This document shows, in pieces, positions 1 through 6,403 of a stretch of 8,759 nucleotides of DNA. Both the position numbers and the translations under genes were made by a program. Position 1 is the first letter of the stretch, and every line of letters starts with the position of its first letter. The stretch is from assembly GCA_035325905.1 (NCBI GenBank), contig DAOKYY010000121.1:1-8759 (forward strand). Direction: 5' to 3'. The notes under the pieces were generated by a model that worked only from the letters and a program-made list of their open reading frames with translations, was not told where the DNA came from and did no database searches. This stretch comes from DYGX01 sp035325905 (lineage in GTDB: Bacteria; Chloroflexota; Anaerolineae; Aggregatilineales; Aggregatilineaceae).

Positions 1-3000
1 TCCGGGAAGTAGAACTCCTGCGCCGTGGCCGGGATGACGTTGTACTCGCCCGCCAGCCCCGGCTGGATCACGTAGTTGAACTGGTACGTGCCGCGCGGCA
101 GATAGGTCGCGTAGAGCACCACCTTCTCGTCGCGCATCTCGACGTTCGAGAACCACCACCAGCCCCAGCCCTGGCTCAGCGGCTTCTCGCGGTTTAGCTC
201 CGGCTGCGTGCCGACCTGGCTGGTCGTCTCCAGCTCCGGGTTGACCGCGTCGCTGCCCGCCGGGATCGGGTCCTCAACGATGACGTAGTGCAGGTCGTTC
301 GGCGCGATGATCGTCAGCGTGACCTGGACCGGCTCGCCGACCGGCGCCTCGGTGATCGGCGCGGCGTCGGGGTCGCTCAGCAGGCTGTACTTGCGCGAGA
401 CGCTGATGCCCCGGTCGAGCGGCTCGACTTCCGGCACCGGCAGATAGGCCGTCAGGTGCGCGGTGTAGTAGAGGTTGCCCGGCCCGGCGTCGCGGCTGAT
501 CAGCAGGCGGTTGGCTTCTTCGGCCAGCAGCGCCGCGACCTCGACGCGCAGCACCTCGGCCTCTTTGACGTTCTCCGGCGTGGCGGTGTCGTCTTCGAGC
601 GGCAGCGCCACGCCGTTGAGCGTCACCGCGAAGGTGTAGTCCGGCTCAAGCTCGCCGGTGAGCGCCATCCACTCGGTCAGCGCCATGACCGCCCAGGCCG
701 TCTCCTGCGTCGTCTCCCAGTGATCGGCCTGGCGCGCGACCATCAGCCAGCGCACGATGTTCGGGATCATCTGGTTTTCGGGGTCGATCTGCGCCAGCGC
801 CATCAGGCCGAGCGCGGTCGTGCGCGTGTCGGTGTTCCAGTTCCACCAGTCGTGCTCGGCTTCCTCCCAGTGCGCGCCGGTCGCGCTGACGATCAGGGCG
901 CTGTTGAGGTCGTTGACCAGCTCCATCGCGCGCGTGTCGTCCGGCGCGAGACGGTGGAAGGTCATCGCCAGGTACGCTTTGGCGTAGAGGCTCAGCCCTT
1001 CGCGCTCCTCGAACAGGCGCGCCGCCCGCCCGATGTCGCCCTCGCCGCCGTAAGACAGCGCGTAGAGCAGGAACGCCTGCCGGTTGAGACGCCACGCCGG
1101 CTCCTGCGGCCCGACGCTGATCAGCGATCCGCGCACGAACTCCGCCGCGCGCGCCATCACGTCGGCGTCGAGGGTGTAGCCCGCGTCGAGCGCCTCGTGC
1201 AGCCCGATCAGCGCGTAGGCCGTCACCAGCGGGTCGGACTTGTCCTGCGGGAACCAGCCCCAGCCGCCGTCGACGTGCTGCTGCGCGTAGAGCCGTTGCA
1301 GCGCGAAGTTAAGCTGCTCGGACAGGTTGCGCTCCAGTTCCTCGTTCTCGACGCCGAGCGCGTCCAGCGCGCGATAGGTCACGGCGTTGGGCAGGAAGCG
1401 GCTGACGATCTGCTCGATGCAGTAGTACGGGTAGTTGCGCAGCCAGTCCAGCCCGTCGACCGTCGCCGCCGCCAGCGAGCGGTCCAGCCGGATCGTCAGC
1501 TCGCCCTGCGTCACGTCGAAGCGGCGCGGCAGCGCGACGGCTTCGGTGCGGCTCCCGGCTTCGGGGCCGTAGAGCGTCCCGCCGGTGCCGACGGTCTCTG
1601 GCACTTCGTACTTGTAGACCGGCAGCGTCCGGTCGTCGCCCTGGCCGAGCGGCGGCAGGCTAGCGTCGGTGTAGGCGCCATCGCCCGCGTTGGCGGCGAA
1701 CATCGCGCGGATCGCCGCGCCGTCCAGCACCTCGATCGGCCAGTCCACGCGGGCGCGCCCGCCCGCCGGGACGGTCACGGTCTGCGTGTGCCGCACGCCG
1801 TCTGCCAGCGTGAAGCCGGTCCCTTCCAGCGTGACCTCGGTCTCGTAGTCCTCGTCGGTGTTGTTGTTGACGATCGCCGCCAGCCGCGCCCGGTCCCCCA
1901 CCACGAAGAAGCGCGGCGTCACGGGCCGGATCAGCAGCGGCTTGGTGCTCAGCAGGTCGAAGGTCGTCTGCCCGACCAGCATCGGCCCAGCCTCGCCGGT
2001 GGTCACGGCGCGCGCGTCGAGCCGCCAGGTCGTCAGGTTGTCCGGCAGCGTCACCGAGATCGTCGCCTGCCCGTTGTCGTCGGTGATCAGGCTGGGCGCC
2101 CACAGCGGCGTATCGACGAACTCCTGGCGCACATCGAAGATGCCGCCCTCGCCGAAGCCGCCACCGCCGCCCTTGATCGTGTCGATGATCGTCTGCGTGG
2201 CCTGATCGACGCTGATCGTCAGCGGCGACGAGGTCCGCACCGAGATGCCGCGCTCCGAGTAGAAGAACGGCAGCAGCGCCGGGCTGTTTGGCTCGGCGAT
2301 GGTCAGCACGGCCAGGTCGGTCAGGCTGACGCCGACCTCGGCGTTCGGAACCGGCGTGCCCTGCCAGTCGGCCGTGGTGATCGTGTACTCGACCGTATCG
2401 CCCGGCCCGGCGTACTCGCCCGCCGCCACGTCGATATTCGGCTCGACGCTGACCTCCATCACCAGCCGCTCGGTATCGACCGTCAGCTGCGTCAGGCCGA
2501 AGCGGAAGGCGGCGATCGGGTTGTTCTCGTCCACGCCCTTGACCAGCAGCACGCTCACGAACACGTTCGGCGCGTAGTTCTCCTCAATCGGCAGGCGGTA
2601 GATCGTGCTGTTCGTCTCCAGCAGCATCACTTCCTGCGTCAGGATGTCGCCGCGCTCGACCGTGATCAGCGCGTAGGCTTCGCCCTGCCAGGGGCTGGGG
2701 ATCAGCACCTCCGCCGTGTCGCCGATGGCGTACTGGTCCTTGTCGGTAATCAACTGGATGCGGTTGGAGTTCTCCTGCCGCCAGTTGACGTATTCCTCGC
2801 CGCTGACCCACAGGAACGCGCTGGAGCGGACGGTGTTGCCGCGCTCGTCAGTCGTCGTCGCGAGGACCTTATAGACGCCGCCCACCGGCGGGGTGAACGC
2901 GATCCGCGCGCGGCCCTGATCGTCGGTCGTGACCGTGCCCTCGGCGCCTTCGAGCGGAATCTCCTCGACATCCCAGGTCCAGGTCGTGCGGCCATACTCG

Positions 3001-6000
3001 TCTTCTTCCTGCACCGAGAACCAGCGCCGCTCGACCACCCGGTACTCGACATCCTGCCCGGCGACCGGCTGGCCATCCCAATCGACCGCCAGCACGTTGA
3101 CCGCGTTTTCCTCGCCCGCCGTGCCGACATATTCTTCCGGCTGCAAGCCGACGTAGACCAGCCCCTGGTGGACGATGACCTGCGTGCGCGCCGCGACAAG
3201 CTGGTCGCTCTCGTCCGTCACCTGCGCCTCGATGGTGTAGAGCTGGCTGCCGTTCGCGTCGCCCAGGTCCGCCTCGATCTCGATCAGGAAGCGGCCCTGC
3301 GCGTCGGTGCGGCCCTCGCCCTCGTCAATCACTTCGCCGAACGGCCCGTAGTATTCCGGCGCGTAGAGGTCGTAGTTGCGGTCTTCGAAGGACCAGTAGC
3401 CGGGGCCGTCATAGGTGAAGCTGTAGTCGCGCGCCAGCACGCTGTAGCGCACCGTCGCGTTCGACACCGCCCCGCCGAAGAAGTACGACGCCTCGACCGC
3501 GATCTGGATCGTATCGCCCGGCGCGACTTCGTCCAGCGCCGGGGTGGCGCTCACCTGGAACTCCGGCGCGCGATACTCCGCCACGCCGAAGCTCAGGCCG
3601 AATTCCTCGCGGGTGTTGCTCGCCAGCGCCGCCGCGATGCGGTAGTAGCCGAGCGGCGCTTCGTCGTCGAGCGTGAACTCGCCGCTGAACGACCCCTGCG
3701 CGTTGACCGGCAGCACCTCGTCGTAGACGATCTCGCCCCGGTCGTCATAGATTTTCACCGGCACCTCGGTCGCCGCCGGGAGGCTGAACTGCACGTCGTC
3801 GCGGTCGCGCAGGATGCCTTTGAAGTAGACCGGCTGGCCGGGACGGTAGATCGGGCGGTCGGTGTAGAGGTAGATCACGAAGTTTTCCGGCTGGTAGTCC
3901 GACATGATGTCGAACTCCCAGGGGTTCATCCCGTCGGTCCACTCGCTCATGGCGAAGCCGAACACGTCGCCGGAGTCCACCGAAGCGTACAGCGTGGTGT
4001 ACAGGTCGTCCAGCTTCGGGATCGCCGCGATCGCCAGACCGTCCGGGCCGGTTGTCGCCTGCCCGACCGGGTTGAAGTCCTCGTTGTAGAAAATCACCGG
4101 CACGTCCGCGACCGGCGCGCCGCTCTCCAGGTCCGTAACCCACGCCAGGGCCGTGTCCTGGCTGAACTTGAGCGCGACGTTGGCCGTCGCGACCAGCATG
4201 ATCTGGCGCGACGGCCAGCCGCCGCGCGTGGTCACTTCCGGCGCTTGCGCCTCAAGGAAGTAGACGCCCGGCGCCAGCGCGGGAGGCTGCTGCTCGGTCT
4301 CGCCGCTCTCAGGCGCGTTCGGATCGACGGGCGTGCCCAGCAGCGGGACGAAGAAGTAGCCCTCGGTCGTGCCTTCGGCGGCAAACCCCTCGACGCCGTT
4401 ATCCAGCCGGACCTGCCACCACAGGTAGCCGCTCTCGCAGAACGGCCCGCCGGTGATCTGGAACGTCTCGCCCGGCTTCACCTGCGCGATGGCGCGGGCG
4501 CTCAGGCTGGCGGCGGCGCGCACGTTGAGCGGGCGCGGATCGTCCTCGCCGACCAGCGCCACGTCGCCGACCGCGACCTGCGGCCTGGGCGCGCCCAGGC
4601 ACTCGACGTTGCCGATCCCGCTCGGCCCGGTCTCGGAGATGTATAGCAGCTCATAGCGGCGCTCGTCCTGCCCGCTGCTGACGTCAATCGACCAGCGGCG
4701 CAGCAGGTCGTCGTTTTGCGGGACGTACCCTTCCCATAGCTCCCAGCTATCCGGCCCGGTCAGCTCGGCCAGGTCGGGCAGCGACAGCCGCCACAACCCC
4801 AGGTCGATGCGCTCGACGTTGCGATGCGTCACGAACAGGCGCGTGGCCGGGGTGTAGGCGCTGTACAGCCCGACGCGGCCCGGCGCCTGGAAGGTCAATT
4901 CCGGGTCGTAGGGCGCGGTGGTATAAGTCACCACCATGCCCTCGTCGATGGTGTTGCCATAGGGGTCCTGCATCCCCGGCAGGATCGTGATGGTGTAGTC
5001 CGTGCTCGGCTCGGTATCGAAGCCGAAGGTAAAGCTGTTCTGGTACTCTGACCAGTACACGTCGAACTCGCGCCATGGCTCCGGGTCGATCACCACCTTG
5101 TCCTCGATCGTGTCCCAGTCCATCGGCCCGGCGAAGAACAGCGTGAACCCGCCGTAGGGATCGGCGCGGGTCTGCCCATCGGAGGGTGAGGTATCGACAA
5201 TCGCCGGGACCGGCACGGTTGTGAAGGTGCTGGACGCGCTCTCGCGCAGGGCCGCGCCGGTCGCGCTGCGCGCCGTCGCCGCGTCGATCATGACCTGATA
5301 GGTCGTGCCAAGCTCAAGCCGCTCCGCCGGGCGGAAGGTTAGGCGGCGGCCATCCTCGCTCCAGCGGAACGCGCCTTCGACCGGACCGGGCCGCGCGGCC
5401 CCCTCTTCCGAGCGGACCACCGACAGGCTGAACGCTTCCTCAGCGGTGGCCGGGTCCATCGGCTGCGTGAACGAGACCGTCACCGGCGCTTCGAGCTTGA
5501 CGCCGGTGCTGCCCGCCGACGGGACGATCTCGACCACGTCCGGCGGCAGCGTGGTGAAGGTCCAGGTGTAGTCTTCGGCCAGCAGCCCGCCGGTCATATC
5601 TTCCAGCCCGGCGCGGACGGTCGCCGTGTAGCTCGTGCCGCCGCGCAGCCCCTCCGCCGGAGTAAAGAGGTAGATCGAGGTGTTCAGCCACTCGCCCTGC
5701 CCCTCGACCGGCGGATCTAACGCCAGCGGGTCGGGCAGCGTGTCCTGCTCCTCGACCGTCACCAGCGGGACGACCGGACGGTTGAAGATGACCGTGATTA
5801 CGCTGTCGGTATCGACCGCTTCCGCGCCCGGCGCGGGCAGCACCTCGGCCACTTCGAGAAAACCGATTGTGCGCAGCGTCAGCGTAAACGGCTCGGCCAG
5901 CGGTACGCCCGCCGCCGAAGTCGCGCCGTCCTCGATGGTGAACGTGACCTCGGAGGCCCGCTCGTAGAGGATATCGCCCGGCGTGTAGGTCAGCGCCGAG

Positions 6001-6269
6001 TCACCTGCCCAGGACAGCGCGCCTCCGACGACCGGCCAGACGCGGAAGGCGGCCTGGACCGTGTCGCGGTCCATCGGCTGGTCGAAGAAGAATGTGACCG
6101 GCTCGTCTAACCCCAGCTCTTCGCCGGGCAGCGGGCTGGTCTCGACCACGCGCGGGGCAGGCGCATCGTCCTGGCCCCGCGCGATCAGAGGTGTTGTCAT
6201 CAGCAGGACGCCGGCCAGAACCAGCGCCAGCGCCAGACCGCCCATCCGGCGGATACGTAAGCCTGCCAT
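1..6269 (-). CDS. Secreted bacterial alpha-2-macroglobulin family protein, C-terminus off the window (partial)
   Basis: The frame is open for 2089 residues with no stop before the left edge. Order of parts: signal peptide (about 1-32), four Big_5/SbsA Ig-like repeats (about 40-451), a macroglobulin (MG) series from about 452 with the family signature TDRPIYRPGQ at 803-812, and a bait-region domain (about 1176-1376). The A2M core motif PDNLTTWRLDA follows at 1409-1419, then the thioester domain with CIEQ at 1617-1620, then a C-terminal domain with VEDPIPAG near 1998-2005 and a WGWWWF cluster at 2035-2040. Known for the family: a protease cuts the bait, the protein changes shape, and the Cys-Gln thioester traps the attacker. 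The start ATG at 6269 is chosen for its strong Shine-Dalgarno and the signal peptide directly after it. Unlike E. coli YfhM there is no lipobox Cys, so it is probably released by signal peptidase I or held at the surface by other means. Relatives usually end a few tens of residues beyond this point, so only a short tail should be missing (inference). The family call is firm; the in vivo role is inferred. Confidence 0.95.
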   Translation of the reverse strand, partial: MAGLRIRRMGGLALALVLAGVLLMTTPLIARGQDDAPAPRVVETSPLPGEELGLDEPVTFFFDQPMDRDTVQAAFRVWPVVGGALSWAGDSALTYTPGDILYERASEVTFTIEDGATSAAGVPLAEPFTLTLRTIGFLEVAEVLPAPGAEAVDTDSVITVIFNRPVVPLVTVEEQDTLPDPLALDPPVEGQGEWLNTSIYLFTPAEGLRGGTSYTATVRAGLEDMTGGLLAEDYTWTFTTLPPDVVEIVPSAGSTGVKLEAPVTVSFTQPMDPATAEEAFSLSVVRSEEGAARPGPVEGAFRWSEDGRRLTFRPAERLELGTTYQVMIDAATARSATGAALRESASSTFTTVPVPAIVDTSPSDGQTRADPYGGFTLFFAGPMDWDTIEDKVVIDPEPWREFDVYWSEYQNSFTFGFDTEPSTDYTITILPGMQDPYGNTIDEGMVVTYTTAPYDPELTFQAPGRVGLYSAYTPATRLFVTHRNVERIDLGLWRLSLPDLAELTGPDSWELWEGYVPQNDDLLRRWSIDVSSGQDERRYELLYISETGPSGIGNVECLGAPRPQVAVGDVALVGEDDPRPLNVRAAASLSARAIAQVKPGETFQITGGPFCESGYLWWQVRLDNGVEGFAAEGTTEGYFFVPLLGTPVDPNAPESGETEQQPPALAPGVYFLEAQAPEVTTRGGWPSRQIMLVATANVALKFSQDTALAWVTDLESGAPVADVPVIFYNEDFNPVGQATTGPDGLAIAAIPKLDDLYTTLYASVDSGDVFGFAMSEWTDGMNPWEFDIMSDYQPENFVIYLYTDRPIYRPGQPVYFKGILRDRDDVQFSLPAATEVPVKIYDDRGEIVYDEVLPVNAQGSFSGEFTLDDEAPLGYYRIAAALASNTREEFGLSFGVAEYRAPEFQVSATPALDEVAPGDTIQIAVEASYFFGGAVSNATVRYSVLARDYSFTYDGPGYWSFEDRNYDLYAPEYYGPFGEVIDEGEGRTDAQGRFLIEIEADLGDANGSQLYTIEAQVTDESDQLVAARTQVIVHQGLVYVGLQPEEYVGTAGEENAVNVLAVDWDGQPVAGQDVEYRVVERRWFSVQEEDEYGRTTWTWDVEEIPLEGAEGTVTTDDQGRARIAFTPPVGGVYKVLATTTDERGNTVRSSAFLWVSGEEYVNWRQENSNRIQLITDKDQYAIGDTAEVLIPSPWQGEAYALITVERGDILTQEVMLLETNSTIYRLPIEENYAPNVFVSVLLVKGVDENNPIAAFRFGLTQLTVDTERLVMEVSVEPNIDVAAGEYAGPGDTVEYTITTADWQGTPVPNAEVGVSLTDLAVLTIAEPNSPALLPFFYSERGISVRTSSPLTISVDQATQTIIDTIKGGGGGFGEGGIFDVRQEFVDTPLWAPSLITDDNGQATISVTLPDNLTTWRLDARAVTTGEAGPMLVGQTTFDLLSTKPLLIRPVTPRFFVVGDRARLAAIVNNNTDEDYETEVTLEGTGFTLADGVRHTQTVTVPAGGRARVDWPIEVLDGAAIRAMFAANAGDGAYTDASLPPLGQGDDRTLPVYKYEVPETVGTGGTLYGPEAGSRTEAVALPRRFDVTQGELTIRLDRSLAAATVDGLDWLRNYPYYCIEQIVSRFLPNAVTYRALDALGVENEELERNLSEQLNFALQRLYAQQHVDGGWGWFPQDKSDPLVTAYALIGLHEALDAGYTLDADVMARAAEFVRGSLISVGPQEPAWRLNRQAFLLYALSYGGEGDIGRAARLFEEREGLSLYAKAYLAMTFHRLAPDDTRAMELVNDLNSALIVSATGAHWEEAEHDWWNWNTDTRTTALGLMALAQIDPENQMIPNIVRWLMVARQADHWETTQETAWAVMALTEWMALTGELEPDYTFAVTLNGVALPLEDDTATPENVKEAEVLRVEVAALLAEEANRLLISRDAGPGNLYYTAHLTAYLPVPEVEPLDRGISVSRKYSLLSDPDAAPITEAPVGEPVQVTLTIIAPNDLHYVIVEDPIPAGSDAVNPELETTSQVGTQPELNREKPLSQGWGWWWFSNVEMRDEKVVLYATYLPRGTYQFNYVIQPGLAGEYNVIPATAQEFYFP
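1410..1421 (-). other. Thioester motif CIEQ of the A2M protein
   Basis: Residues 1617-1620 are C-I-E-Q in the setting YPYYCIEQIVSRFLP. In A2M and complement proteins the Cys and Gln side chains of C-x-E-Q join as an internal thioester that attacks the trapped protease. E. coli YfhM uses CLEQ, so this motif is intact and of the bacterial kind. It opens an alpha-helical thioester domain that runs to about residue 1880, with helices recognisable at HVDGGWGWF and WETTQETAWAVMAL (1851-1864). Confidence 0.92.
2142..2174 (-). other. Gly-rich segment of the A2M bait region
   Basis: Residues 1366-1376 read K followed by five glycines and then FGEGG. The segment sits after the bait-region domain and a short Thr/Ile-rich stretch, and just before the conserved run DTPLWAPSL that opens the A2M core motif. 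In this family the bait is a flexible, exposed, protease-sensitive segment at this place. The Gly run and the lone Lys and Phe fit such a linker. Which bond is cut cannot be read from sequence. Confidence 0.6.
4371..4547 (-). other. Bacterial SH3 (SH3b) module inserted in an early macroglobulin domain
   Basis: Residues about 575-633 contain PLNVRAAAS (580-588), the usual SH3b opening L-N-V-R-x-x-x-S, then a KPGETFQI strand and a YLWWQVRL strand, and end at GVEGFAAEG. SH3b domains commonly bind peptidoglycan or other cell-wall ligands. The module lies between the segment RLFVTHRNVERIDLGLWRLS (from 477) and APGVYFLEA. These look like the two halves of one macroglobulin fold, which suggests insertion inside that domain. 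C557 and C611 flank or lie within this block. The SH3b call is good; the ligand is unknown. Confidence 0.7.
4917..6152 (-). repeat. Four tandem Big_5 (SbsA-type) Ig-like repeats in the A2M protein
   Basis: There are four diverged protein repeats of about 95-111 residues: roughly 40-134, 135-240, 241-351 and 352-451. Each opens with a hydrophobic/proline phrase followed by a strand and an F-x-x-P turn: FDQPMD in repeat 1, FNRPVV in repeat 2, FTQPMD in repeat 3 and FAGPMD in repeat 4. Each ends on a T-[FLY]-[RT]-T type strand (TLRT, TFTT, TFTT, TYTT). This is the pattern of bacterial SbsA-like Ig folds (Pfam Big_5), which act as stalks or spacers in exported proteins. Repeat 2 lacks the Met-Asp of the turn and is the most diverged. 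There are no cysteines. The boundaries are approximate and were set by eye. Confidence 0.8.
6174..6269 (-). other. Signal peptide of the A2M protein
   Basis: Residues 1-32 have a positive n-region (R5, R7, R8), a hydrophobic core rich in Leu, Ala and Val (about 10-24), and a likely signal peptidase I site of the A-x-G type (A30-R31-G32) before QDDAPAP. No Cys follows the core, so it is not a lipoprotein signal. Met9 is an in-frame alternative start but would lose the charged n-region and the good ribosome binding site. Confidence 0.8.
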
Positions 6270-6403
6270 CGCCCTCTCTCCCTGAGTAAAGTTGTTGATG
6301 CTGCCCTGTCAGCGGACTGCCGCAGGGCGAAAAGTCAACATGCGCGCCGGGTGGTCATCGGCGCCGCCGGGAGATCGCTGAGCGCGACGCAGGCCGCGCG
6401 CGA
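6270..6403 (-). other. Intergenic leader between the GH13 and A2M genes
   Basis: This gap has 134 bases and no ORF. In the transcribed (minus) direction a hairpin forms from GCCCTG-CGG and CCG-CTGA-CAGGGC (6303-6328): six outer pairs, three inner pairs and a four-base bulge. It is followed by AGCATCAACAAC and not by a T-run, so it does not look like an intrinsic terminator. It could be a processing or stability element in the A2M leader. A -35-like TTGACT (6333-6338) has no fitting -10. The gap is therefore compatible with read-through from the GH13 gene. Confidence 0.45.
6272..6283 (-). promoter_or_regulatory. Strong Shine-Dalgarno of the A2M gene
   Basis: On the minus strand the bases are AGGGAGAGAGGG, ending two bases before the ATG at 6269. 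The GGGAG/GGAG core lies about 6-9 bases upstream, which is good spacing. This decides the start in favour of residue 1 over Met9 and is the best ribosome binding site of the three genes here. Confidence 0.75.

Noticed and set aside
288..4646. Very long plus-strand ORF as a real gene
   Set aside because: It is the codon-registered complement of the A2M gene, whose minus-strand translation shows a signal peptide, Ig-like repeats, the TDRPIYRPGQ motif, the CIEQ thioester and continuous domain order. The plus-strand product has no recognisable domain.
1..6269. Possible frameshift or internal stop in the large A2M frame
   Set aside because: Codon-by-codon reading from 6269 down to 3 stays in one frame, with family motifs in the expected order and no stop codon.
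6303..6328. Hairpin between the GH13 and A2M genes as an intrinsic terminator
   Set aside because: The stem is good, but the 3' side in the transcribed direction is AGCATCAACAAC with no T-tract. The opposite direction has only GAAAAG and no gene to terminate.
6333..6338. TTGACT as the -35 of an A2M promoter (minus strand)
   Set aside because: No AT-rich -10 lies 15-19 bases downstream; that stretch is GCAGTCCGCTGA, part of the hairpin. A promoter here cannot be supported.
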